Shown here piece after piece: positions 48,501 to 57,944 of a stretch of DNA of 60,000 nt. The notes beneath the pieces were generated by a model. It was not told where the DNA came from and ran no database searches. It saw nothing but the letters and a program-made list of their open reading frames with translations. The stretch spans positions 15,750,601 through 15,810,600 of the forward strand of contig NC_064037.1 of NCBI RefSeq assembly GCF_932526225.1, read 5' to 3'. This DNA is from Nematostella vectensis (taxonomy: Eukaryota > Cnidaria > Anthozoa > Actiniaria > Edwardsiidae). The position numbers and the translations under genes are program-made. The first letter of the stretch is position 1. Every line of letters starts with the position of its first letter.

Positions 48501-51500
48501 CTATTGAACAGGTATGCATCTGTATTGAGGTAGTACTATTGAACAGGTATGCATCTTTATTGGGGTAGTACTATTGAACAGGTATACATGTGTATTGAGG
48601 TAGTACCATTGAACAGGTATACATGTGTATTGAGGTAGTACTATTGAACAGGTATACATCTGTATTGAGGTAGTACTATTGAACATGTATACATGTGTAT
48701 TGAGGCAGTACTATTGAACAGGTATGCATCTGTATTGAGGGAGTACTATTGAACAGGTATACATGTGTATTGAGGGAGTACTATCGAACAGGTATGCATC
48801 TTTATTGAGGTAGTACTATTGAACAGGTATACATCTGTATTGATGTAGTACTATTGAACAGGTATACATGTGTATTGAGGTAGTACTATTGAACAGGTAT
48901 ACATCTGTATTGAGGTAGTGCTATTGAACAGGTATACATGTGTATTGAGGTAGTACTATTGAACAGGTATACATCTGTATTGAGGTAGTGCTATTGAACA
49001 TGTATGCATGTGTATTGAGGTAGTACTATTGAACAGGTATACATCTGTATTGAGGTAGTACTATTGAACAGGTATGCATCTGTATTGAGGTAGTACTATT
49101 GAACAGGTATACATGTGTATTGAGGTAGTACTATTGAACAGGTATACATCTGTATTGAGGTAGTACTATTGAACAGGTATGCATCTTTATTGAGGTAGTA
49201 CTATTGAACAGGTATACATATGTATTGAGGTTGTACTATTGAACAGGTATGCATCTGTATTGAGGTAGTACTATTGAACAGGTATACATGTGTATTGAGG
49301 TAGTACTATTGAACAGGTATACATGTGTATTGAGGTAGTACTATTGAACAGGTATACATCTGTATTGATGTAGTACTATTGAACAGGTATACATGTGTAT
49401 TGAGGTAGTACTATTGAACAGGTATACATGTGTATTGAGGTAGTACTATTGAACAGGTATACATGTGTATTGAGGTAGTACTATTGAACAGGTATACATG
49501 TGTATTGAGGTAGTACTATTGAACAGGTATACATCTGTATTGAGGTAGTACTATTGAACAGGTATGCATCTGTATTGAGGGAGTACTATTGAACAGGTAT
49601 ACATCTGTATTGAGGTAGTACTATTGAACATGTATACATGTGTATTGAGTTAGTGCTATTGAACAGGTATGCATCTTTATTGGGGTAGTACTATTGAACA
49701 GGTATACATCTGTATTGAGGTAGTGCTATTGAACATGTATACATGTGTATTGAGTTAGTGCTATTGAACAGGTATGCATCTTTATTGAGGTAGTACTATT
49801 GAACAGGTATACATCTGTATTGAGGTAGTGCTATTGAACAGGTATACATCTGTATTGAGGGAGTACTATTGAACAGGTATACATCTGTATTGAGGTAGTG
49901 CTATTGAACATGTATACATGTGTATTGAGGCAGTACTATTGAACAGGTATGCATCTTTATTGAGGTAGTACTATTGAACAGGTATACATCTGTATTGAGG
50001 TAGTGCTATTGAACAGGTATGCATCTGTATTGAGGGAGTACTATTGAACAGGTATACATCTGTATTGAGGTAGTACTATTGAACATGTATACATGTGTAT
50101 TGAGTTAGTGCTATTGAACAGGTATACATCTGTATTGAGGTAGTGCTATTGAACATGTATACGTGTGTATTGAGTTAGTGCTATTGAACAGGTATGCATC
50201 TTTATTGGGGTAGTACTATTGAACAGGTATACATCTGTATTGAGGTAGTACTATTGAACAGGTATACATCTGTATTGAGGTAGTACTATTGAACAGGTAT
50301 ACATCTGTATTGAGGTAGTACTATTGAACAGGTATACATCTGTATTGAGGTAGTACTATTGAACAGGTATACATCTGTATTGAGGTAGTACTATTGAACA
50401 GGTATACATGTGTATTGAGGTAGTACTATTGAACAGGTATACATCTGTATTGAGGTAGTACTATTGAACAGGTATGCATCTGTATTGAGGTAGTGCTATT
50501 GAACAGGTATACATCTGTATTGAGGTAGTGCTATTGAACAGGTATGCATCTGTATCGAGGTAGTGCTATTGAACAGGTATGCATCTGTATTGAGGTAGTA
50601 CTATTGAACAGGTATGCATCTGTATCGAGGTAGTACTATTGAACAGGTATGCATCTTTATTGAGGTAGTACTATTGAACAGGTATACATCTGTATTGAGG
50701 GAGTACTATTGAACAGGTATACATCTGTATTAAGGTAGTACTATTGAACAGGTATGCATCTGTATTGAGGTTGTACTATTGAACAGGTATGCATCTGTAT
50801 TGAGGTAGTACTATTGAACAGGTATGCATCTGTATCGAGGTAGTACTATTGAACAGGTATGCATCTTTATTGAGGTAGTACTATTGAACAGGTATACATC
50901 TGTATTGAGGGAGTACTATTGAACAGGTATACATCTGTATTGAGGTAGTACTATTGAACAGGTATACATCTGTATTGAGGTAGTGCTATTGAACAGGTAT
51001 ACATCTGTATTAAGGTAGTACTATTGAACAGGTATACATCTGTATTGAGGTAGTACTATTGAACAGGTATACATCTGTATTGAGGTAGTGCTATTGAACA
51101 TGTATGCATGTGTATTGAGGTAGTACTATTGAACAGGTATGCATCTTTATTGAGGTAGTACTATTGAACAGGTATACATCTGTATTGAGGTAGTGCTATT
51201 GAACAGGTATGCATCTGTATCGAGGTAGTACTATTGAACAGGTATGCATCTTTATTGAGGTAGTACTATTGAACAGGTATACATCTGAATTGAGGTAGTA
51301 CTATTGAACAGGTATACATCTGTATTGAGGTAGTACTATTGAACAGGTATACATCTGTATTGAGGTAGTACTATTGAACAGGTATACATCTGTATTGAGG
51401 TAGTGCTATTGAACAGGTATACATCTGTATCGAGGTAGTACTATTGAACAGGTATGCATCTGTATCGAGGTAGTACTATTGAACAGGTATGCATCTGTAT

Positions 51501-54500
51501 CGAGGTAGTACTATTGAACAGGTATACATCTGTATTGAGGTAGTGCTATTGAACATGTATGCATGTGTATTGAGGTAGTACTATTGAACAGGTATGCATC
51601 TTTATTGAGGTAGTACTATTGAACAGGTATGCATCTGTATTGAGGTAGTACTATTGAACAGGTATGCATCTGTATCGAGGTAGTACTATTGAACAGGTAT
51701 GCATCTTTATTGAGGTAGTACTATTGAACAGGTATACATCTGAATTGAGGTAGTACTATTGAACAGGTATACATCTGTATTGAGGTAGTACTATTGAACA
51801 GGTATACATCTGTATTGAGGTAGTACTATTGAACAGGTATACATCTGTATTGAGGTAGTGCTATTGAACAGGTATACATCTGTATCGAGGTAGTACTATT
51901 GAACAGGTATGCATCTGTATCGAGGTAGTACTATTGAACAGGTATGCATCTGTATCGAGGTAGTACTATTGAACAGGTATACATGTGTATTGAGGTAGTG
52001 CTATTGAACAGGTATGCATCTTTATTGAGGTAGTGCTATTGAACAGGTATACATCTGTATTGAGGTAGAGTAGTACTATTGAACAAGGGACAAGATCTCA
52101 ACACAAAAAACATTGTCAAATTTGGTGACTCTTCTTTGTCACACAACCTAGTTTGTCAATTAATTAATTACTATGTGCAGTTAAACGGCTTCTTGGAGTG
52201 ATACATACTAGTAAACCAATTGCTTGGATTTTTAAATTTATATGCTCCTTTCATTGTTTTGCCTTCAAGTATGAAAGGATCGTATCTATAGCTATATTAT
52301 CATAAGCTCTTTTAATCACTAGTCACGTTTTATTAAATTCACAGCAAAATGCAGTCCTGCCAAGATCTCAGAAACTTAGTTCGATTGAAAAGGTATGTTG
52401 CAGAATGGCCTATGAAGCACACCCTTCAGTTGAGGTATGAGGTAATGATGAGGTAATGATAAGGTAATGACCAGTAGGGGCGTGGCTGCCACCTCTTTTT
52501 CTTGATGTTCCTGTATGGACCCCCCCCCTCGCCCCACCCCGCCAGTATTTGAAGGCCTGTTACTACTATCCTGGTAGAAATAATAGGGACTTTAAGATGC
52601 GACAACGGCTACGGCTAGGACGGAGTGACCGAGATAACACTTTAACGCTAAGCGACAAATTCCACTATAGTTTCAATAAAATTATCTAGACTTTATATTC
52701 AGGAACAAACTGTAATTAACCGTAAACTTTAATTCTAGCATAGGAAACAGAGAAAGGTGAATTTATACTCCAACCGGCCACGTACTCGCCAGACCGTATA
52801 ACTTGGAATTTTACGTGGTGTTTCGGCGGAGAACGGTTGGAAATCTATCAGACAAAAGCATTTTCACGTGCATCCTTTCAATTCTCAAATTAAATTCATT
52901 GTTTTTTTACAGTCGCCGTACTCGTAACCGTGCTCATATCTTAAAGTCCCTATAGCATTTTGTTGGATGTTTTAACTGAACAAGACCACTTAATTTGCTG
53001 ACTTGTTTTAAAAAGATGTTTTGAAGTCCATTCAAAATTTGATCTGTTTGTGCATTATTTAGGGCACTTCGACAAGCTTTGTTCTGGAGGACACGGTGCC
53101 AATGGAAAATTATCTTGAGCTAAAGCGTGCATTAGCCACAGCGGAGGTAATTGTAATCCCCACCAGGCGCGTAGGCTAGATTGGAGTTGGGGAGTGCTTT
53201 TTTACAAACAGCCTTTGTCAGCCGCCATTTTGTCTTCTAGCAAAATACCAAGTGGGAAAAGCATCCATTTCCATCGGCTGATTTGGGGAAGCCAATGTGG
53301 CGTTTTCGATTGAATTTTTAAAATAAAGTATTTTACTTTGTTAATAGACGGTTATTTCGAGATTTTAACGCATTATCTGCCTTCCAATATTAAATGAAAA
53401 AAATAACAAAGGTGTGGCTGACAATGGCACTTCCCTTAGGACACTATTTCCCCATTTAAAGTCCAATTATATACTTTAGTCAATAGAAGCCGCATTTCCA
53501 CTTAGACGCGAAGGATTACTTTACCTTGGTCTAATTTTAAAAACATTTTTGAAGGGTTTTTTTAATAGTCATCTAAATTAACGGGAGAAATGGGCAGCGT
53601 AGGACGTGCATCTTCTCTTTTATCGCTTGTCAACTCTCTGCTCAACTTTCTAACTTATAACTTCTCCTAACTTTATAACCCTTTATAGTGGCCTATTGTT
53701 ATAGGGTTTCGTTTCACCGAAAACAAAAACAAAAAGACAATGAAAATTTAAACTCGACTTTATTCTTTTATGATAATTAATATTGTGTATTGCAATTTAA
53801 AAACTTAAGTTTTCGATATTTGTCTTCAAAAATCCATGGAATAAAAACATTGATGCCCACCTTAGAATATAAGTAAAATATATATATATAAATCAAAATA
53901 TTTCTCTTCTGTCTTTCTGAAGTTATTTATATTCGATTATTTATTTATTTATTTATTTCTTGCTACTGTGAAATAACTGTTACTCTTTGTGTTGTTCACT
54001 CTGTTTGAATTCCATTCTTTCTCCTCAGGCTCGCATCCAGCAGTTGTTACAAGTTAACGCTTCTATGAGTCAAGGCATACAGGAGCTCCAGTCAGTGGTG
54101 TGTGAATGCTGAATGCACTTTTTTTTAATAAAAATTATTAAATTTTGGGGCTGTTCGCTATTCTCCTAGGAGTTTCCCCACCCGTTGGTCTCTAAGTGGT
54201 CAATTATTTGCCCCTCACTAGAAGAGATTCTCATTCTTTTTATACATAGGTTCAGAAGTTACGCGAGGACAAGCTGATACTCCAACGGCAACTAGGGGTC
54301 GCAGACGATCTCCCTGAGGCCGATTCTGTATTCGATAGCTTGACCTCGCCACATACTTACGATAACGCTCATCAGTACAGCAACGCAGACATTCTACTTA
54401 GTCTGGAAAACGCAATGCCGGTGAGTGCATTCTAAACGAAGTATTCTTCATTTTGTAGGTTGTTAAACCTCTATTAATCCAACTACTCCTTTACCGACCA

Positions 54501-56326
54501 AAACCGGCTCCGAATATTACAGCAATGTCGACTGTCTTCTTAGCCTGACAAATACAATGTCGGTGAATGTGGCACAAATAAGGGAACTTCTATGAAAACC
54601 TAGTGCTGATAATAACCTTGATGTGCTAGTGCTGATAACAGATATTATAATATAATAATTATAAGTGTTTCAAGTATAAAAAGTTCAAGAATAAGATTTT
54701 GTTATCTTTTTCTAGCAAATTCCACTCGCACCAAACGAAGATGATGACGACGATGATCACGTGGATATCGACGAAATCACGCCTTACGCATGCCCAGGAG
54801 CCCTGCTGAAGAAGAACGCATCGCAGGCTCAAACACCAGCTATGGAACAGAGAAGTGATCAATCGCCTGGTGGCAAGAAGCCAAACCCGTACGACAACGT
54901 ACCCAATGAAGACGTGGATGATGAGGAGGCCCCACGCATTAACGCCTCAGAGGGGAGACGTAAGTAGGGGGGGGGGGGGGGTATGTGAACGCATCAGGGG
55001 AGTTAGAAAGAGCTTTAAACTTATTAACACGGGCAAGAGAAATAAACGCCAGAACACGAAGAAACACTTCACCTGTTGGGAGTGTCTACATTGGTGCAAA
55101 TGGCAATTTTTTGGTCAGAGAATGCTCAATGCTTTGTTTGTCCCGGATGCATTGTGTACGGTGACTTGAGTGTTGACTCTATGTTCTATTATATGACTCG
55201 ACATGAGTTTTGCATCGATAGCCTCTTATTTTCTTGGCGTACCAGGTGAACCAACTGATAGCCAGATCGACGAGGAGGCCGAGCGCCTGATCCATGAGGC
55301 CGAGGATATGGTGTCTGCAGCAGCGCGTGAGTTTGAGCCTTCCCAAGAGGACGTGGTCAGATGCACAGAGCAGATCACCAAGAAGATCCAGGAGCTACTC
55401 CTGTCCGCACAAGCAGGCAGACATAGCAGGTAACACACTGAGCGTGACAAGGTAACGCAACACACCAAGTGTGACTAGTTAGCGCACATAGAGCTACAAG
55501 GTAAAGCAACACACCTAGCGTGACGTGTTAAAGTAACATACCTAGCGTGACAGACCAATTAAGGTAACGCAACTGTACAGGACCCAAAATGATCCTGTAC
55601 ACAAGTCAACTAGCGTGACAAGGGAATGATGCAACACACCTTGCGTGACAGGATAACGCACTACACCTAGTGTTACAAGGATAAACGCAACAATGTTCTG
55701 CAGTGCTACTACCGTGACTAAGGGTAGACGAAGTAGGTAAAGCAAGGAGCCTTGGATGATTTGGCAGTTGATGTTATTTATGAAAACCTTATCATCACTC
55801 ATGTCTTTTTCAGGTTTATACCTTGTTCCAGTAATATATACACCGCCGTTAACGACATGGCTGGACTTTTCCCCGAGGTAAAAAAATAAGCTCTCATGTA
55901 AATTATGCGCCTCACTTGCATCTGTCCCGTTCCCAAAAACAGTTCAATGCAGTTGCCTTTGCAGTAGCCTGCGCAGTAAGCGTTCTGTAGGGTTTCAGCG
56001 GGAATAGAGACCGAGAGAGGATTATGCGCGGAGAATGGATGAGACGAAGAGTGGGAAGAGAGGCGAATGAAAGTTTCCTTATTCAGCCGCAATCTTAAAA
56101 AGTCACGTGTTACTGACTTGCATTCTAGAACCCGGATGTCGATGCAGTGCGCGTGTCCTTGCAGTTGATGGTCAGCAGTGCTGCTCGTCTGCAGGTGGAA
56201 TGTAAGAGTGCGGTGTTGCCTGGCAACACCGTGGACATGGCTTTCCTCACGCAGCAAGTCATCCAGTGCGCGTACGACATCGCCAAGGCGGCCAAGCAAC
56301 TCGTCACGACCTTCTCTGTGGAGTAG
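27570..56326 (+). CDS. GIT1/2: GIT-family ArfGAP scaffold (GIT1/GIT2 orthologue), complete
   Basis: Twenty-one in-phase exons: 27570-27630, 27772-27905, 28943-29067, 29797-29893, 30386-30472, 31694-31824, 44663-44757, 45562-45607, 45906-45957, 46031-46103, 46453-46550, 46891-47002, 47507-47601, 52345-52392, 53063-53146, 54029-54097, 54250-54420, 54716-54959, 55246-55429, 55814-55877, 56129-56326. They give 755 residues (vertebrate GITs about 760). ArfGAP zinc finger C14-x2-C17-x16-C34-x2-C37 with catalytic Arg42 (VHRSLGRH); ankyrin repeats about 135-235 (GNSPLHIAANAGQALQVELL); Spa2-homology region about 270-375 (LFEELAADVYDEVDRRE; VPFLPVNPGFSSTRNQGRQK); coiled coil about 425-485; acidic stretch near 532; C-terminal four-helix paxillin-binding domain about 620-750 (CAYDIAKAAKQLV). 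Known family role: GTPase activation of Arf, and PIX/PAK/paxillin scaffolding at adhesions. Start: first ATG in frame before ICADCSAP; Met5 is an alternative. Exon 16's end is ambiguous by one Val codon. Introns 6, 13 and 19 carry donor-containing tandem arrays. Confidence 0.95.
27906..28942 (+). other. GIT intron 2
   Basis: Donor gtaagt, acceptor ctgctttcag. AT-rich; no element or gene recognised. Confidence 0.7.
29960..30032. repeat. Short tandem repeat TTTGAGCGTTCCC
   Basis: Five or so imperfect copies of TTGAGCGTTCCCTT in GIT intron 4. Confidence 0.8.
30507..30700. mobile_element. MITE-like element, family C copy 2
   Basis: Left end GTTGTCAGTTCAGAAAGCAA then GGCAGTTCTACGACCGAAAG; right end AGCACCTTTTGGTCGTTGAA. 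Same family as 14373-14636. It starts 34 bp after GIT exon 5. Confidence 0.7.
30712..30920. repeat. C-rich minisatellite, about 38-45 bp unit
   Basis: Repeats of a CTTAAATTTCTGGCTATGCC block followed by CTCCCCTCCCC. A related C-rich block is at 43815-43980. Confidence 0.7.
31025..31500. other. GIT intron 5 AT-rich segment
   Basis: Contains two related blocks (TTCTGATTGGCTGAGAGCAG at about 31050 and ATGCTGATTGGCTTACAAAC at about 31128), each with nearby GGTAATTC, suggesting a decayed element. No coding sequence. Confidence 0.4.
31871..32214 (+). mobile_element. tRNA-derived SINE, copy 2
   Basis: Matches the minus-strand copy at 10370-10747 through the body. The head is shortened: GCACGGGTGGCCTAGTGT runs straight into the B box GTTCGAATCC (31893-31902), so about 40 bp between the A- and B-box regions are missing and this copy is probably unable to drive its own transcription. 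It lies within the first repeat unit of the intron 6 array. Confidence 0.8.
32225..43785 (+). repeat. 68-bp minisatellite copied from GIT exon 6 donor junction
   Basis: About 170 tandem units of exactly 68 bp. Each contains CCAAGACACCAATAGATTAC, ACAATGTGAGTCAT, CCCACCCTACAATATCTG and ATATATAAAT. The first two blocks match the last about 36 bases of GIT exon 6 plus its GTGAGTCAT donor. Shared derived changes separate the array from the real junction: ACA replaces the exon's GCA, and ATATATAAAT replaces ATATGAAT. Units are mosaic for a few sites (AATACC/AATGCC; TATGACCCC/TATTATCCC/TATTACCCC). The second unit (about 32285-32350) is the least changed (TTAGATATGAACGCC). Edge units are degenerate, as expected if the middle is homogenised by unequal exchange. 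Confidence 0.97.
43786..44320 (+). other. C-rich block and unique tail of intron 6
   Basis: 43815-43985 has C runs and repeated TCCTGGAAATTCTGA/TTTAGGAATTCCGAAC motifs; the rest is AT-rich. No gene seen. Confidence 0.5.
44325..44460 (+). repeat. Two degenerate outlying units of the 68-bp repeat
   Basis: TGTCAAGACACCATGAAAAT then GGAATGTGAGTCATTTGC, and CCAAAACACCAATAGATAAC then CATTGTGAGTCATATGAC. They show that the array once extended further or that units were seeded twice. Both keep GTGAGTCAT. Confidence 0.85.
44773..44925. mobile_element. MITE-like element, family A copy 3 (truncated)
   Basis: CTTTAAGTCCCATTGTCACC then AACAGGCCATCTGCTCTAAA and TTATCAGTCACATTCTCGAA. It lacks the right end. 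It starts 15 bp after GIT exon 7. Confidence 0.75.
44930..45120. repeat. Imperfect tandem GGACCACCCCTCC repeat
   Basis: Two to three copies of a roughly 100-bp block with GGGACCACCCCTCCC and CACCAAATCCAC motifs, in GIT intron 7. Confidence 0.6.
45360..45412. repeat. AATG microsatellite
   Basis: (AATG)n, two tracts separated by ATTAA, in GIT intron 7. Confidence 0.9.
45739..45786. repeat. 48-bp near-perfect palindrome
   Basis: GCCTAATTTTTGTGA, one mismatched base, AATGTTCATGAACATT, one mismatched base, then TCACAAAAATTAGGC. There is no loop. It lies in GIT intron 8 (45608-45905), 131 bp after the exon. Confidence 0.95.
46587..46817. mobile_element. MITE-like element, family A copy 4 (inverted)
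   Basis: Its inverse complement begins CGTTAAAGCGGCACCAGTTT and contains AAGACAAAAGAATCTATTAG and ATTTAACAGG, matching copies 1-3. It lies in GIT intron 11, 36 bp after the exon. Confidence 0.8.
47003..47506 (+). other. GIT intron 12
   Basis: Donor gtaggc, acceptor ttttcatag. No repeats or genes recognised. Confidence 0.7.
47596..52085 (+). repeat. 35-bp minisatellite starting at the GIT exon 13 donor
   Basis: About 128 tandem units of 35 bp: GAACAGGTATACATCTGTAT then TGAGGTAGTACTATT. The first unit begins with the last six bases of exon 13 (GAACAG) and its donor GTATAC, so every unit reproduces CAG|GTAT(A/G)C. Variants: GTATAC/GTATGC, ATCTG/ATGTG/ATCTT, TAGTAC/TAGTGC/GAGTAC/TTGTAC. A 455-bp (13-unit) higher-order duplication is visible: the rare CATCTGAATTGAGG variant occurs at 51285 and again at 51740 with the same neighbours. 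It fills nearly all of intron 13 (47602-52344). Confidence 0.97.
52465..52560. repeat. Dispersed GGGGCGTGGC repeat, copy 3
   Basis: GACCAGTAGGGGCGTGGCTG with a C-rich body (CCCCCCCCTCGCCCCACCCC). Related to 12337 and, inverted, 15480. Confidence 0.45.
52583..52954. mobile_element. MITE-like element, about 370 bp
   Basis: Left end ATAGGGACTTTAAGATGCGA then CGGCTACGGC; right end CGCCGTACTCGTAACCGTGC then ATATCTTAAAGTCCCTAT, its inverse complement with some changes. Non-coding, in GIT intron 14. Confidence 0.8.
53147..54028 (+). other. GIT intron 15
   Basis: Donor gtaatt, acceptor tctcctcag. It contains a (TTTA)n tract at 53936-53957 and an AGCATCCATTTCCATC segment resembling one in intron 3 (about 29153). 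Otherwise unremarkable. Confidence 0.6.
55430..55760 (+). repeat. Degenerate minisatellite starting at the GIT exon 19 donor
   Basis: Repeated blocks of about 25-50 bp of the form AAGGTAACGCAACACACC then (T)AGCGTGAC: first at the real junction (AGCAG|GTAACACACTGAGCGTGAC), then at 55449, 55498, 55562, 55620, 55650 and 55676 in decayed form. As in introns 6 and 13 the array begins exactly at the splice donor. It fills most of intron 19. Confidence 0.8.
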
Positions 56327-56412
56327 ACTTACCGGGCGCATTATGTAGCTCGCCTCACCCCACCCCACCCCCCTAAGCTACGTCTATCGATTCTTGTCAT
56401 ATAACAACGCCT

Positions 56413-56418
56413 ATTAAA
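56413..56418 (+). terminator. Candidate GIT polyadenylation signal (ATTAAA)
   Basis: ATTAAA 87 bp after the stop codon; no AATAAA is seen closer. A short 3' UTR would end before the 65-bp array. Confidence 0.45.
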
Positions 56419-56506
56419 GGCTTGTCATATAACTGGGATATATGTACATTACTGCTTTGATGTTGGTGCATTTTGAGACTTGAGTCGCTTTACACGGCTC
56501 GGATGG

Positions 56507-57185
56507 AACTATCGCCTGACCTAATGTAGAGCATGACACCGATGCGTTGCGTGACTTGGATTTCTTGAAGGATACATTACATGACCTGATGTAGAGTAGG
56601 AATGCGATGCGTTGCGTGACTTGAATTCCTTTATGGATACATTACATGACCTGATGTAGAGCAGGAATGGGATGCGTTGCGTGACTTGAATTCCTTGATG
56701 GATACATTACATGACCTGATGTAGAGCAGGAATGGGATGCGTTGCGTGACTTGAATTCCTTGATGGATACATTACATGACCTGATGTAGAGCATGACACC
56801 GATGCGTTGCGTGACTTGGATTTCTTGAAGGATACATTACATGACCTGATGTAGAGTAGGAATGCGATGCGTTGCGTGACTTGAATTCCTTTATGGATAC
56901 ATTACATGACCTGATGTAGAGCAGGAATGGGATGCGTTGCGTGACTTGAATTCCTTGATGGATACATTACATGACCTGATGTAGAGCAGGAATGGGATGC
57001 GTTGCGTGACTTGAATTCCTTGATGGATACATTACATGACCTGATGTAGAGCATGACTCCGATGCGTTGCGTAACTCTGATTTCTTGATGGATACATTGC
57101 GTTACGTGACCTGATGTAGAGCATGACACCGATTCGTTGCGTGACTTGAATTCCTTGATGGATACATTACGTGACCTGATGTCAG
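56507..57185. repeat. 65-bp minisatellite with 260-bp higher-order unit
   Basis: About ten units of 65 bp (GATGCGTTGCGTGACTTGAA, TTCCTTGATGGATACATTAC, ATGACCTGATGTAGAG). The distinctive unit with CTTGGATTTCTTGAAGG recurs at 56541 and 56801, i.e. a four-unit block is duplicated. It lies directly downstream of GIT. The open frames through it are repeat artefacts. Confidence 0.93.
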
Positions 57186-57189
57186 TTGC

Positions 57190-57944
57190 TGTTTTGATAC
57201 AAATCGTAGCGCACTGAGTTACGGGTGTAATAATTTTGTCTGCTTGAGGACAATACGTGGCATAGGTGTAACGTCATGTAATGTGACCAAGCCATAGGTT
57301 GCCATATTTTAAGGGGAGGGGGGGGGGGGGGGCGCTGATAGAATCTAAAAGAAGTCTCACCAAAAAATAGGTAACAACATTAAGTAGGGGGATGGCGCTG
57401 TTACTTACTATCTAAGAAAATGTGTCCATGTCATTGGTAGCTACATAGGAGACTACAAGAAATCAGAGTTGTCAAGTTAGTAGAAATAAAGCAGAAAGTA
57501 GCGGTGAGAGAGATTTGCTACGCGTGAAAATATCCTCTTTTGAAATGTTTTGATATTAATGACGACTAAATCAAGATTTCGATCCATGCCCACGTGATAT
57601 ATATAATCTCAAAACGTTTACCTTAGGTTTTTCAATTTACGACCAATTTATAGGGAATCCAAATATATAACATTAAAAAATAGCATACTAAAACTACTAT
57701 ACTATTTGAAAAGTACAAATAAATGATATAAAAAAGCTCTCGCATAATTGTTTTACCGGTGGCGCGGCTATTCTCACTACTAACGTACTTGGAATGTCAC
57801 GGGGTAATCTAGAGTTATCCAATAAGATAGTACCTAGGGGTGTGGATACCCACGTGTACCTGGGATATATAATGATAATGTCCTGACTCATTCTGGGAAG
57901 AAAGGAGCCCCACCCACCCCCCCCTAATGACGGTGCACACACTC
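57190..57944. other. Intergenic segment
   Basis: A G run at 57315-57332, otherwise AT-rich; nothing coding or element-like recognised. Confidence 0.5.
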
